Part shown: one piece after another, positions 8,703 to 18,136 of the stretch | Numbering within the stretch: position 1 is the first letter of the stretch | How the letters are laid out: the number at the start of each line of letters is the position of its first letter | From: Acidobacteria bacterium 13_1_20CM_3_53_8 | GTDB lineage: Bacteria > Acidobacteriota > Blastocatellia > Pyrinomonadales > Pyrinomonadaceae | Direction: 5' to 3' | NCBI GenBank assembly: GCA_001920415.1 | Contig: MNJR01000155.1 | Span: 22,457 to 81,163 of the forward strand | DNA: 58,707 nucleotides | The notes under the pieces: generated by a model | Databases searched by the model: none | What the model was told of the DNA's origin: nothing | What the model saw: the letters and a program-made list of their open reading frames with translations, nothing else | Program-made: the position numbers and the translations under genes

Positions 8703-8776
8703 ATCCACGCGCGTCACACGAAGCTACACGAAACTGCCTGAAATTTCTTCGTGTCGTTTCGTGTGGCTTCGTGGAT
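8703..8776. repeat. Inverted repeat, CACGAAGC family (copy 1)
   Basis: ATCCACG (8703-8709) pairs with CGTGGAT (8770-8776). Inside, CACACGAAGC-ACACGAA words pair with TTCGTGT-TTCGTGTGGCTTC. A second copy lies at 36935-37012. The 440-bp gap 8664-9103 also holds a perfect 9-bp hairpin CTTTGCGGC/GCCGCAAAG (8943-8969) and a palindrome of GATTTGAAATC words at about 9004-9041. I see no convincing promoter for the TPR gene. Confidence 0.65.
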
Positions 8777-9103
8777 AGTTTCTGGCTCGCTCGGCTTCGA
8801 TTCAGGGAATTTTTCAGGAAACACGGGGCTATTGACCTTTTTCATAAAATGCTGTTCCCTCTCGAATTGCCATCGAGAAGGAACGTTGAAGAAGAGGCCA
8901 ACGAGAGGTTTCCTGTTTGAACTTGAGAATTTGAGATGCGCGAACTTTGCGGCTTTGCCCGCCGCAAAGGAAGCGACTTGAAAAGATGCGAGGGGTTTTC
9001 ATAAAAATTTCAGATTTGAAATCTCGAATCTGAAATCTCAGGAGAAACATAGCTCGCCCGGCGAAACCTGAAAGTAAGGCTTCAAAAAAGGAGTGCCATC
9101 CAG

Positions 9104-11455
9104 ATGAGTTTTGAGAACCGCCCCAGACGGGTGCTACCGCTCGCCTTTCTCTGTGCGCTGCTGGCTTTTACGCTTGTCTTCACAGGCTGCAAAAATCCCG
9201 AAAGATTAAAGGCCGAATACGTACGTCACGGCCAAGACTTCCTCAAACAGAAGAAGTTTGAGGAAGCTTCAATCGAATTCCGCAACGCCATACAGATTGA
9301 CGACCATCTGGCCGCAGCGCACTGGGGTCTGGCTCAAGCCTACGAAGGACTTGACCGATACCAGGAAGCACTGGATGAACTGCGGCGCACGATTGACCTT
9401 GACCCTAACAATCTGGAAGCGCGCGCCAAGATGGGCAACTTCTATCTTCTGGTGCAGCCACCGAACATAGCGGAAGCCGAGCGGCTGGCGAAAGAAGTTT
9501 TAGGGAAAAACCCTAACTTCATAGAAGGCCACATACTGATGGCCGACGTGCTCTTTTTCCAGAACCACCCGCAGGAGGCTCTTGCCGAACTCAACCACGC
9601 GATTGAATTGAACCCGCAGCGCGTAGAATCCTACCTTGCGCTTGCTCGCTACTACATCAAGACGAATGACGCTGCCCGCGCCGAAGAGATTTTCAGGAAA
9701 GCTCTCTCCATCAACGACGCTTCGACCGTAGCGCATCTTGACTACGCGCGATTCCTTGTGCAGATGAACCGCGTTGACGACGCCGAGCGCGAATTCCGCC
9801 GCGCCGTAGAGATTGACCCTACGGATCACAAGCTGCGGCTCACGCTCGCCAGCTTCTATCTAATCAACAAGCAGTTTGAGAAGGCCGAAGAGGCTTACAA
9901 AGCGCTCGCTGGTTTAGACCCGGATAGACCCGAAGGGCCTGCTGTGCTCGCAGATTATTATTCGGCGGTCGGTCGGCTTGATGATTCCGTCAAAATCTAT
10001 CAGGACATCCTGACGAAATGGCCTGACTACGGGCGCGCGCATTATCGTTTGGGCGAGATAATGTTGCAGCGCGGAGATGTCGCGGGCGCATCCCTTCAGG
10101 CTGAAGAGGTCTTGAAGAAGAATAACCGCGACATGCAGGCTCTATTGCTTCGCGCGCGCGTGCGCTTGCAGAACGGTCAATCAAAACAGGCAATAGAGGA
10201 TTTGAAGGAAGTTCTCAAACAGGAACCTACCTCGCGCTCTGGACTCTACTACATGGCGCAGGCGCAGCTTTCCGATAGCAAGATCGAGCAGGCGCGAGCC
10301 TACGCTGGCGACCTTGTGCGCTTCTACCCGGACGACCTGCCCGCTAAACTCTTGCAGGCGCAGATAAGTCTTGCGGGCGGCGACACGAATAACGCTCTGC
10401 GCGCTACGAACGATCTTTGGGAACGACTGTCAAAGGCCGTGCCGGACCGAGATACTTCGCCGCAGCTTCTTGATGAGCTTCGCATTCGCACGCTGACGGC
10501 GCGCGGCTCTGCCGAGCTTCTGTCAAACGACGTGCAGAGCGCGCGGCGCGATTTCGATGCCGCGCGACAGTTAGCTCCGCAACTTCCGGCCTCCTATGTA
10601 AATCTCGCTGCCGTCTCAGTGCGCGAAAATAAGATGGACGAGGCTACAGGACTTTATGAGCAGGCGCTTGCCATTGACAACAGCAACTACGATGCGCTAA
10701 ATGGCTTGCTCAGCAACGTATATATACCGCAGAAAACTTTTGATCAGGCGCATGCTCGAATGGATCAGGCCATAGGCGCTCAGCCCGGCAACGCTTCGCT
10801 ACATTTTCTGAAGGCGCAAGTTTACGCACACCAGATGAACGTAGAAGCGACCGAGACAGAGCTTCGCAAGACGCTTGATCTGGATGCAAACTATCTTCCG
10901 GCCTATTTCTCTCTGGGAGCGCTTTACCACAATACAAGGCAGGAAGATAGAGCCATAGCGGAGTATCGCCACATTCTGGAACATAACCCTGAGAACGCAA
11001 GCGCTTACACCTTGATAGGCATTCTGGAAAGCACACGCCAGAATTACGACGCGGCGATTGAGAACTACCGCAAGGCTCTTGAGATTGAACCGAATACGCC
11101 GCTTGCTGCCAATAACCTCGCGTGGATTTACGCAGACCGCAACAAGGGCAATCTGGACGAGGCCGTTCGCCTGGCGCAAACGGTCGTGCAGAATAATCCA
11201 GACGAGGTGATCTTCATAGACACGCTCGGCTGGGCGTATTACAAGAAGGGGTTGTACGGTGCTGCGGTTGAGCAGTTTCAGAAGGTCGTAGCGAAAAGCG
11301 GCCAGAGCGCAGTCTATCGCTACCATCTGGGAGTTGCGCTCGCGGGCAAAGGTGACCGCGCGGGCGCGCGACGCGAGCTTCAACAGGCGCTAAGCTTGGG
11401 CGGAAACAATTTCGCCGAAGCCGACGATGCGAACAAAGCTCTGCAAACGCTCTAG
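9104..11455 (+). CDS. prsT: PEP-CTERM-system TPR-repeat lipoprotein (PrsT-like)
   Basis: A 783-residue lipoprotein with a type II signal peptide: a hydrophobic stretch at residues 12-27, then lipobox FTGC with Cys near residue 28, so it should be anchored in a membrane facing the periplasm. The rest is a long array of about 18 tetratricopeptide repeats, recognisable by A-x3-[YF]-x3-[LIA]-x2-[DN]P spacing (for example EEASIEFRNAIQIDD and AIENYRKALEIEPN). TPR solenoids are protein-interaction scaffolds; PrsT proteins accompany XrtA loci and probably organise the sorting or export machinery. It is a little shorter than most PrsT. AGGAG lies 11 nt before the ATG. It lies between epsI and the chain-length gene in the same direction, separated from both by repeats. 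Confidence 0.85.
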   Translation: MSFENRPRRVLPLAFLCALLAFTLVFTGCKNPERLKAEYVRHGQDFLKQKKFEEASIEFRNAIQIDDHLAAAHWGLAQAYEGLDRYQEALDELRRTIDLDPNNLEARAKMGNFYLLVQPPNIAEAERLAKEVLGKNPNFIEGHILMADVLFFQNHPQEALAELNHAIELNPQRVESYLALARYYIKTNDAARAEEIFRKALSINDASTVAHLDYARFLVQMNRVDDAEREFRRAVEIDPTDHKLRLTLASFYLINKQFEKAEEAYKALAGLDPDRPEGPAVLADYYSAVGRLDDSVKIYQDILTKWPDYGRAHYRLGEIMLQRGDVAGASLQAEEVLKKNNRDMQALLLRARVRLQNGQSKQAIEDLKEVLKQEPTSRSGLYYMAQAQLSDSKIEQARAYAGDLVRFYPDDLPAKLLQAQISLAGGDTNNALRATNDLWERLSKAVPDRDTSPQLLDELRIRTLTARGSAELLSNDVQSARRDFDAARQLAPQLPASYVNLAAVSVRENKMDEATGLYEQALAIDNSNYDALNGLLSNVYIPQKTFDQAHARMDQAIGAQPGNASLHFLKAQVYAHQMNVEATETELRKTLDLDANYLPAYFSLGALYHNTRQEDRAIAEYRHILEHNPENASAYTLIGILESTRQNYDAAIENYRKALEIEPNTPLAANNLAWIYADRNKGNLDEAVRLAQTVVQNNPDEVIFIDTLGWAYYKKGLYGAAVEQFQKVVAKSGQSAVYRYHLGVALAGKGDRAGARRELQQALSLGGNNFAEADDANKALQTL

Positions 11456-11541
11456 AGAGTGTGGTTTTGAAAATGTGAAGAAGTCGAAAAGCTTTCAAGG
11501 GCGAACTGCCTCCGCTCTGAACGCTTCCGGCAAGGCATCAA

Positions 11542-11634
11542 GTCAGTACCGCCTGCGGTAGCGGGCGGGTAGTGTTTAAGCTATCAGGCGAGTCATATAC
11601 ACGACACCCGCCCGCTACCGCAGGCGGTACTGAC
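11542..11634. repeat. GC-rich 29-bp inverted repeat (copy 1)
   Basis: The 29-nt arm 11542-11570 (begins GTCAGTACCGCCTGCGG) is matched exactly by its reverse complement at 11606-11634. The loop is 35 nt. The same 29-nt arms with an unrelated loop occur at 36004-36077 inside a MITE-like element. The arms contain their own small palindrome, so a cruciform or a very stable RNA hairpin would form just upstream of the chain-length gene. Confidence 0.8.
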
Positions 11635-11667
11635 CTGCTAGTTAGTAGTAAGTAAGGAGTGCCGTTT

Positions 11668-13278
11668 ATGAGTGTCGAATTCCGCCAGCGCAAGCCGGGC
11701 GAGTACGCGCGTATCGTCTGGAATCGCAAGTGGCTCATCATCCTTCCCGCAATCGCAATCGCTGCGGCTGTCACTCTGGTAGTCTGGCGACTTCCCAACG
11801 TCTACGAATCAACAACACTTCTAGTAGTCAAACCGCCGACCATACCCAGCGGTCTCGTCCCCACGCTCTCGGACGTTGACCTCTCCATGCGCATCAACAA
11901 CATAGGCCAGATGGTTATGAGCCGCTCGTCGCTCGAACCGCTCATAGTCAAGCACGACCTCTATTTGCCTGAGCGCGCGTCGGGCGAGCCTATGGAATCG
12001 CTGGTTGATCGCATGAAGCACGACATCACTGTTGAGGTTGATAAGAGCCGCAACGACGTGACGAACGCCTTCCGTATCTCGTTCCGCGAGCGTATGCCGG
12101 AGAACGTTAAGGCTGTAACGGCAGAGCTTGCCGGAAAGTATGTGAGCGCGCAGATGAGCGCCGTGACAGGTGACGCGCAATCAACGAAGCAGTTTTTTGA
12201 AGAACAACTGCGCGAGGCTAAAGCTCGTCTGGATGAGATTGACCGTCAACGCATACAGTATATGGGCGAGCACATACAGAGTCTGCCGAACACAGAGCAG
12301 ATTCTGGTGATGCAGTTGAATGGACTGCGCGAGCAGCAGAAGGCGCTCATAGCCGAGATAGGGCGCATGCGCGACCAGCGCACGCTTCTTAATAATCAAC
12401 TCAACGATCTTGAGCAACAGTCTGAGAATCAGCGCAACGAGCAGGTTTCCGAGGTTGACGTAAAGCAGACGCAAGGCTATGCGCAGTTGCGCCAGCAGAA
12501 GGCTGCGCTCGAAGCAGAACTGGCACAAATGAGAGAAACGCTCAGGGACGCCAACCCGGACATTAAGAAGCAGAAGGCGCAGATTCAGGCAGTACAGAAG
12601 GCTATGGACGACATGGTCGCCGAAGCGAAGGCCAGAGATGAAGCCAGAGTAAGAAGAATTGAATCAACGCCCGACCTGCGCATCACCGGACTCAAGAACG
12701 AGATTCAGCGCATTGACGGCGAGATCGCGCGCGAGCAGCAGATGGTGGACGACAGCAACCACCAGATAGGCGGTATAGAGCAGCGATTGAGCGCAGTGCC
12801 CGGCTCGCAGATTGGTCTGGAAGCTTTGAACCGCGAATACGAGACGGCCAAGACCGCCTATGACGAACTTCTTGAGAAGCAGCGCAAGGCGGATATGGCT
12901 TCGGACGTTGCCACTAACGCGCAGGGCGAAACGATTCAGGTGATTGACCCCGCCAACCTGCCGCAAAAACCTGTAGCGCCGAAACGATTTCTTCTAATCA
13001 TACTCGGTCTCGGTCTAGGTCTAGCGGTCGGCTTCGCTTTCGCCGCGAGCTTCGAGATTCCGCACCTGATGACGATTCAAACGCGCGAAGACGTGACGCA
13101 CTACACGGGGCTTCCCCTGCTCGTGTCTGTCCCCGAACTGCTAACGCCGCAGGAAGCCAAAAAAATCCCGCGACGGCGCAGACTACTTCTGGCAGCCGGG
13201 ATAGTCGCCACAATCGTCGCCATTCCCGTGCTAGCCCTCGCGCTCAGGTTCACGCACGTCATTGATAGATTGACTTAA
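11668..13278 (+). CDS. Wzz/GumC-type polysaccharide chain-length protein, XrtA-type
   Basis: A 536-residue polysaccharide co-polymerase. The ATG at 11668 is preferred over GTG 11659 because AAGGAG lies 8 nt upstream. TM1 (about residues 20-40, WLIILPAIAIAAAVTLVVW) begins the Wzz domain. A long coiled coil spans about 170-390 (many Gln/Glu/Arg heptads), followed by a GNVR-like segment (LEALNREYETAKTAYDELLEKQ) and TM2 (about 445-465) after the Pro-rich PANLPQKPVAPKR. A third hydrophobic segment ends the protein. Such proteins set polymer length and pair with the BY-kinase, here encoded two genes downstream. The gene stands in the ordered cluster Wzz, ATPase, kinase, sugar transferase, export protein. 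Confidence 0.88.
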   Translation: MSVEFRQRKPGEYARIVWNRKWLIILPAIAIAAAVTLVVWRLPNVYESTTLLVVKPPTIPSGLVPTLSDVDLSMRINNIGQMVMSRSSLEPLIVKHDLYLPERASGEPMESLVDRMKHDITVEVDKSRNDVTNAFRISFRERMPENVKAVTAELAGKYVSAQMSAVTGDAQSTKQFFEEQLREAKARLDEIDRQRIQYMGEHIQSLPNTEQILVMQLNGLREQQKALIAEIGRMRDQRTLLNNQLNDLEQQSENQRNEQVSEVDVKQTQGYAQLRQQKAALEAELAQMRETLRDANPDIKKQKAQIQAVQKAMDDMVAEAKARDEARVRRIESTPDLRITGLKNEIQRIDGEIAREQQMVDDSNHQIGGIEQRLSAVPGSQIGLEALNREYETAKTAYDELLEKQRKADMASDVATNAQGETIQVIDPANLPQKPVAPKRFLLIILGLGLGLAVGFAFAASFEIPHLMTIQTREDVTHYTGLPLLVSVPELLTPQEAKKIPRRRRLLLAAGIVATIVAIPVLALALRFTHVIDRLT

Positions 13279-13410
13279 GTGATAAGTGATGAGTGATGAG
13301 TGATAAGAAAGAGAAGAAGCTGATAGCTGTTAGCTATTAGCTGTTAGCCATTAGCTTTAAGCTTTTGACTCCTGCCTCTCTTATCACTTATCACTCATCA
13401 CTCATCACTT
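13277..13410. repeat. Heptamer inverted array A (GTGATRA arms, AGCTRTT loop)
   Basis: Left arm 13277-13308 is four tandem GTGATAA/GTGATGA words, and the right arm 13379-13410 is its reverse complement. The loop carries tandem AGCTGTT/AGCTATT words. It starts at the chain-length stop codon and ends one base before the CGGAG Shine-Dalgarno of the ATPase. The element at 21941-22080 has the same arms with the loop in the opposite orientation. Confidence 0.8.
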
Positions 13411-13422
13411 CGGAGATTGACC

Positions 13423-14523
13423 TTGTACAAAGAATTCTACGGACTGAAAGAGCTACCGTTCGCGTTGACGCCAGACCCGCGCTTTATTTATCCGACGCCG
13501 TCGCATGTTGAGGTGATGGCTAACTTGCATTACGGGATTGAGAGCGGGAAGGGGCTGGTCGTGGTGACTGGCGAAGTCGGAACGGGGAAGACAACTGTGC
13601 TGCGCTGGATGATGCAGCGGCTTGACCGCACCGTGTTGGTCGCCTACATCTTCAACCCGCGACTGACTGTGCCTGAGTTCTACCAGCACGTCTCCGCACT
13701 CCTGGACGTGCAGCAGTGGGAGACCAAAAGCGATCTTCTCATAGAACTCGGAAAGACGTTGGAATCACGCCACGCGCGCGGTCTTCGTACAGTGCTCATC
13801 ATTGATGAAGCGCAGGCTCTTTCAACCACTGTGCTCGAAGAGATTCGTCTTCTGTCTAACTTTGAATCTGACACGGCCAAGCAGTTGCAGATAATCCTGA
13901 CGGGTCAACCGGAGTTGCGCGAGGTTCTCAACAATCCTGAATTAAGACAATTGAAACAGCGCGTCGCGCTGCGCTGCCAGATAAGGGCGCTGCCGAATGT
14001 GGAAGAGACTGAAAAATATATTTCGTCCAGATTGTTGGTAGCGGGCGCTGAACGCTCGGACATATTCTCGCCCGGCGCGATTGATTACATCTTCCGCTGC
14101 TCTGAAGGAATCCCTCGCCAGATTAATAACCTGTGCGATAACGCTCTGCTGACTGGCTACGCTGCTGGCGAAGCTACTATAAGCCGCGCGATCATAGAAG
14201 AGATTGCAGACACATTCGACATGCTGCCACGCGCAGACATGGGGCGACAATTGGGCGAGGAGCGCGAAGCTCCTGCTCGCATCTTCACTGCTGCGGGTCG
14301 CGCGGAACTTTGGGCTGCCGGGACTGGAAGCGCGAGCGGCAAAGGGGCGAGCGCGCCTGCGCCCGAACCTAAAACGCGAACTGCTGCACCCGAACAGAGA
14401 GCTAACACACGAACCAAAGGAGCGGAGACGGAGAAGCGGGAGACTGTTTCCCCTAAAGGCACTACAACTCCCAGCGCGGACGAAGTCGGCGCTGCGTTCC
14501 GGCAGTCGGGACTGATGAGGTAA
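13423..14523 (+). CDS. XrtA-locus ATPase, ExeA/GspA-like AAA
   Basis: A 366-residue ATPase of the ExeA family found in PEP-CTERM exopolysaccharide loci. The start is TTG 13423 (MYKEFYGLKELPFALTPDPRF, the usual family N-terminus), with GGAG 7 nt upstream; the TTG at 13417 is too close to it. Walker A GEVGTGKTTVL is near residue 45 and Walker B VLIIDEAQ near residue 123, with a sensor region ILTGQPELRE at about 163. The last ~90 residues are a low-complexity Ala/Pro/Glu/Arg tail of doubtful structure. It probably energises assembly or export of the polysaccharide; the substrate is not known. The kinase gene follows after 6 nt, so the two are likely translated from one mRNA. Confidence 0.88.
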   Translation: MYKEFYGLKELPFALTPDPRFIYPTPSHVEVMANLHYGIESGKGLVVVTGEVGTGKTTVLRWMMQRLDRTVLVAYIFNPRLTVPEFYQHVSALLDVQQWETKSDLLIELGKTLESRHARGLRTVLIIDEAQALSTTVLEEIRLLSNFESDTAKQLQIILTGQPELREVLNNPELRQLKQRVALRCQIRALPNVEETEKYISSRLLVAGAERSDIFSPGAIDYIFRCSEGIPRQINNLCDNALLTGYAAGEATISRAIIEEIADTFDMLPRADMGRQLGEEREAPARIFTAAGRAELWAAGTGSASGKGASAPAPEPKTRTAAPEQRANTRTKGAETEKRETVSPKGTTTPSADEVGAAFRQSGLMR

Positions 14524-14529
14524 CAAAAG

Positions 14530-15573
14530 ATGGGAAGAGTTTACGATGCGCTGAAACGCGCGAGCGCCACTCAAGGTGGCGTGACAAAGAGATCTAACGA
14601 GCAGAAGCGCCGCAACGGCAACAGCAATGCTGCCAGACAGAACGGCAACGGCAATCATGCTTTTGAAGATTCGCCGCTGTTCGCTCCCCTTGGGGCGGCG
14701 CACAATTCAGCGTCCACTGCGCACACCGAGGAAGGCGTCGGGTCGGCACTCTCCGACGTAATTGCTTCGCGTGCTGCTGGGGCAACTTTGGACGCTGCCG
14801 GGTCGGCGCGCGCCATAGAGTTTGTCTCCCGACAAATTTCTACGGCGCGCGTCGAGCCGCATCTGGTCGCCATAACTCAACCGCGCTCGCCTTACTGCGA
14901 ACAGTTTCGCTCGCTTCGCACTCGCCTATTGCAGGCGAGCGAGCGGCGCAAGATGCAGGCGTTCGTTGTAACAAGCGCGGGCGTAGGCGAAGGCAAGACT
15001 CTTACGGCTTTGAACCTGGCGTGGCTTCTGGCACAAACGGACGGCGTGCGCGCTCTCTTGATTGACAGCGACCTGCGCCAGCCGTGCGCTACGGAATATC
15101 TTGGCATTGACGAACCAACAGGACTTTCGGAAGTTCTGGCCGGGACAGCAACGCTCGAAGAGTCAATCATCCGGCTTGAACCCGCAGGACTCTATCTTCT
15201 TCCCGGCGGAGAGCCGCGCGACGATGTTGCCGAGCTACTTTCGGGACCAAAGTTCGATAAGGTTCTTGCAGAGGCGCGTCGCATGTTCGATTACATAATC
15301 ATTGACGCGCCGCCTATGGGAATTTTCACGGACGCGAACCTTCTGATTAATAGCGCGGACGGAGCTATGCTGGTTGTGCGCGCGGGCAAGACTCGCTACG
15401 CGACCGTAGAGCGGCTTCTGGAACAGTTGCCGCGCGAACGCATGTTGGGCGTAGTGCTCAACCGCAGCGAGGAGACAATGGAGGACAGCAGCGCTTACTA
15501 CTATCGCCGCTACTATCGGCGAGACGATGCAGTGGAAGATAAAACGGAGAAGGAGGTTGACGAAAAAGCTTGA
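14530..15573 (+). CDS. Bacterial tyrosine autokinase (CpsD/CapB type)
   Basis: A 347-residue P-loop BY-kinase controlling polysaccharide polymerisation through phosphorylation of its own C-terminal tyrosines. It starts MGRVYDALKRA, as XrtA-associated kinases do, followed by an Asn/Gly-rich linker. Walker A SAGVGEGKTLTALNLA lies near residue 148, Walker A' LLIDSDLRQP near 177, and Walker B YIIIDAPPMGIF near 256. The C-terminus ends with a Tyr cluster (AYYYRRYYRR). It has no transmembrane part, so the Wzz protein at 11668 is the expected membrane partner. Its TGA overlaps the TTG start of the next gene, indicating translational coupling. Confidence 0.9.
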   Translation: MGRVYDALKRASATQGGVTKRSNEQKRRNGNSNAARQNGNGNHAFEDSPLFAPLGAAHNSASTAHTEEGVGSALSDVIASRAAGATLDAAGSARAIEFVSRQISTARVEPHLVAITQPRSPYCEQFRSLRTRLLQASERRKMQAFVVTSAGVGEGKTLTALNLAWLLAQTDGVRALLIDSDLRQPCATEYLGIDEPTGLSEVLAGTATLEESIIRLEPAGLYLLPGGEPRDDVAELLSGPKFDKVLAEARRMFDYIIIDAPPMGIFTDANLLINSADGAMLVVRAGKTRYATVERLLEQLPRERMLGVVLNRSEETMEDSSAYYYRRYYRRDDAVEDKTEKEVDEKA

Positions 15574-16958
15574 GACCGTCACGGCTCAACGCGCGCACTG
15601 TGCTATTGATTCTCGCCGAAGCATTCTTGCTCTACGGCGGGATGATAGTTGCAGTGTATCTTCGTCTGGCTTCGTTCGACGCGGACGACGAGTTGATAAT
15701 GAAGCACGGCTTTTACAAGGCCGCGCTCGCCACCATTTTCTGTCTTACTGCTTTTTATCTCTACGACCTTTACGATTTCGTGGTGATGCACGACCGGCGC
15801 GAGCTTGTCCTGCGATTGATTCAAGCTCTGGGTCTGGCGTGGACTGCGCTCGCTCTCACCTTCTACGCGATGCCTAAGCTGATGATAGGTCGCGGCGTCT
15901 CTCTGATAGCGTTGCCGCTCGCGCTCACTCTCATGGTCGTGTGGCGATTGACGATTCACTGGTTTCTGGGTCATCCGCAGTTCGGGGAAAAAATCTTGAT
16001 CGTAGGCGCGGGCAGCAATGCCATAGAGATTGCGCGTGAGGCTTTGAATCGCCCCGATGCTGGCTATCGCATACTCGGTTTTGTTGACGGCGACTCGCAA
16101 CTCCTGGGTCGAAGCCTAATCAATCCGCGCGTCATAGGTCTGACTTCGGAACTGGGCGAGATAGTCAAGCGCGAAGGCGTTGATCGCATAGTCGTCGCTC
16201 AGGCCGAAAGGCGCGGACAGTTTCCAACCGAACAGCTTTTACAATTGAGTCTTTCGGGCGACATTTCAATCGAAGAGGGCGCGGCATTTTACGAACGTCT
16301 GACGGGGCGCGTTAGCCTGGACATGGTGCGCCCGTCGTGGCTCATCTTTTCAGGGCGCGGACGACAGGCTCGCTTGAACGCTTTCACGCGCGCGGCAATG
16401 CATCGCATCATAGCTTTGCTGGGCGCGCTTCTCTCTCTGCCCATAGCAATCATCACGGCGATTCTCATCAAACTGGATTCGCCCGGCCCTGTTCTTTTCA
16501 AGCAGGAGCGAGTCGGAAAGAACGGTCGCGCGTTCACCATTATGAAATTCCGCTCGATGCGCGTGGACGCGGAGAAGGATGGGCCTGTGTGGGCCAAAAC
16601 GAGTGACGACCGCACGACGCGCATTGGGCGCATCATCAGAAAAGCGCGCGTGGATGAGATACCGCAGTTCTGGAACATCTTGAAAGGCGACATGAACTTC
16701 GTTGGCCCAAGGCCGGAGCGCCCGCACTTTGTAGAGCAGCTAGCGCAGGAGATTCCTTACTACGAGCAGCGCCACTTGATTGCGCCGGGGCTGACGGGTT
16801 GGGCGCAGATTAAATATCCGTACGGCGCTTCGATTGAGGATGCGCGGCAGAAGCTTCAATACGATCTCTACTACATCAAGAACCAGAGTTTGATGCTGGA
16901 CGCGGCCATCATGTTCGAGACTATAAAGACCATACTCTTCAGTCGCGGCGCGCGCTGA
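15570..16958 (+). CDS. Undecaprenyl-phosphate sugar-1-phosphate transferase (XrtA-type)
   Basis: A 462-residue membrane enzyme that starts repeat-unit synthesis by moving a hexose-1-phosphate to undecaprenyl phosphate. Four N-terminal hydrophobic segments (to about residue 130) are followed by a Rossmann-like domain (ILIVGAGSNAIEIA), another TM near 275-300, and the catalytic bacterial sugar-transferase domain with QERVGKNGRAFTIMKFRSM, DEIPQFWNILKGDMNFVGPRPE and GLTGWAQIKY. The start is TTG 15570, overlapping the kinase TGA, with AAGGAGG 13 nt upstream. The arrangement resembles the TIGR03013 family tied to XrtA. Sugar identity cannot be read from sequence. Confidence 0.9.
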   Translation: MRPSRLNARTVLLILAEAFLLYGGMIVAVYLRLASFDADDELIMKHGFYKAALATIFCLTAFYLYDLYDFVVMHDRRELVLRLIQALGLAWTALALTFYAMPKLMIGRGVSLIALPLALTLMVVWRLTIHWFLGHPQFGEKILIVGAGSNAIEIAREALNRPDAGYRILGFVDGDSQLLGRSLINPRVIGLTSELGEIVKREGVDRIVVAQAERRGQFPTEQLLQLSLSGDISIEEGAAFYERLTGRVSLDMVRPSWLIFSGRGRQARLNAFTRAAMHRIIALLGALLSLPIAIITAILIKLDSPGPVLFKQERVGKNGRAFTIMKFRSMRVDAEKDGPVWAKTSDDRTTRIGRIIRKARVDEIPQFWNILKGDMNFVGPRPERPHFVEQLAQEIPYYEQRHLIAPGLTGWAQIKYPYGASIEDARQKLQYDLYYIKNQSLMLDAAIMFETIKTILFSRGAR

Positions 16959-16997
16959 AGAGTTTCGCGGGAAGATTTTTCGGGAGGTATTCAGCTT

Positions 16998-17915
16998 ATG
17001 AAGATGAAAGCCATAATCACGACCATTACGCTCGCTCTTCTGCTAATGGTTTCGCAGAATCTTGTTTTAGGGCAACAGTCGTCGCAGCAAACCTCGCAGC
17101 CAACTGCTCAGCAAACTACGACTACGAATGCTTCGCAACAGAGCAGTTCCAGCGGCGATAATTCTGGGCGCGGTAGCAGGACTAGAAGAACTGAGCAACC
17201 GAACGTGAGTCTCCCGCAGACGCCATCGTCTTCAACGAACGACGCGAACCGCACGTCTTCGGACGCAACGCAGGACACGCACCGTAGCGAGCAGCAGTCG
17301 GAAGAAGAGGCAGCCATTGCGGCTTCTTACAACAACTTCTTCGAGCACTATCGTCTAGGCCCGGAAGACGTGGTTTCGATAACAGTCTTCGGACAAGATC
17401 GCTACTCGAAGCAGGGAATAACCATTCCGCCCAACGGTCGCCTATATCACCCGCTCATCCCTGAAGGCATTTTTGTAAGCGGAAGGACTGTAGAAGAGGT
17501 GACGCAGGAATTGAAGAAGCGCCTAGACGAATACATCATTGACCCGCAAGTCTCAGTCTCACTTGACCGCGCGGTCTCGTATCGCTACAGCGTGCTGGGC
17601 GAAGTAGTTCAGCCGGGCATCAAGCCTATGAACCGCCGTCTGACCGTGTACGAGGCGCTGGGCGAGGCTGGCGGCGTGCTTGATACCGGCAACAAGAAGA
17701 AAGTCTTTCTCATTCGCAGACAGGCTGACGGACACCTGAATGCAAGACTCGTTGACGTAGCAGCAATCGAGCGCGGTCGCGCAGCCGACAACATTTATCT
17801 TGCGCCCGGCGATCAAATCATAGTTCCCGGCAACCGCAAGAAGACTATTGATAGCTGGCTCAAAATGCTCCCCATCCTCAGCTTCGCACGTATCTTCGTC
17901 ACGGGAGGATTTTAG
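16998..17915 (+). CDS. Wza-like polysaccharide export protein
   Basis: A 305-residue exported protein. A signal peptide covers residues about 1-26 (ALLLMVSQNLVLGQQ) without a lipobox Cys, then a Gln/Ser/Thr-rich low-complexity stretch to about residue 100. A Poly_export domain follows (YRLGPEDVVSITVFGQDRYS, about 115-190), then an SLBB domain (VLGEVVQPGIKPM, LTVYEALGEAGGV, about 195-285). Wza homologues form the outer-membrane or periplasm-spanning channel for polymer release. The protein lacks the long C-terminal helix of E. coli Wza and resembles the shorter XrtA-type exporters. GGGAGG lies 10 nt before the ATG. It follows the sugar transferase by 39 nt. Confidence 0.88.
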   Translation: MKMKAIITTITLALLLMVSQNLVLGQQSSQQTSQPTAQQTTTTNASQQSSSSGDNSGRGSRTRRTEQPNVSLPQTPSSSTNDANRTSSDATQDTHRSEQQSEEEAAIAASYNNFFEHYRLGPEDVVSITVFGQDRYSKQGITIPPNGRLYHPLIPEGIFVSGRTVEEVTQELKKRLDEYIIDPQVSVSLDRAVSYRYSVLGEVVQPGIKPMNRRLTVYEALGEAGGVLDTGNKKKVFLIRRQADGHLNARLVDVAAIERGRAADNIYLAPGDQIIVPGNRKKTIDSWLKMLPILSFARIFVTGGF

Positions 17916-17918
17916 AAA

Positions 17919-18136
17919 AGGGATGAGGGCGGAGGGATGAGGGATGAATAAGAGGACGCGAGAGGCATTGGGGACGCGGAGACGCGGAGACGCGGCAGCG
18001 TGGCGAAAGGTGTTGAGCGTTTGTCTGCTTTCGTTATGCTTGTGCCTTCCGGTTCTGTTCCTTCCCCGCGTCTCCGCGTCTCCGCGTCCCCGCGTCTATT
18101 CCTCTTTCATCCCTCATCCCTCATCCCTCATCCCTT
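17919..18136. repeat. Heptamer inverted array D inside a gene start (GGGATGA arms)
   Basis: Left arm 17919-17950 is AGGGATGAGGGCGG plus further GGGATGA words; the right arm 18107-18136 is tandem TCATCCC. Inside sits a second inverted pair: GACGCGGA words at 17971-17997 against CCGCGTCT words at 18065-18090. The outer left arm matches the one at 27471-27498, so both are the same family. The start codon at 17944 lies in the left arm and the right arm is translated. Confidence 0.75.

Noticed and set aside
13277-13410. Heptamer arrays considered as CRISPR or iteron origins
   Set aside because: No constant-length spacers, no cas or rep genes, and words differ between loci.
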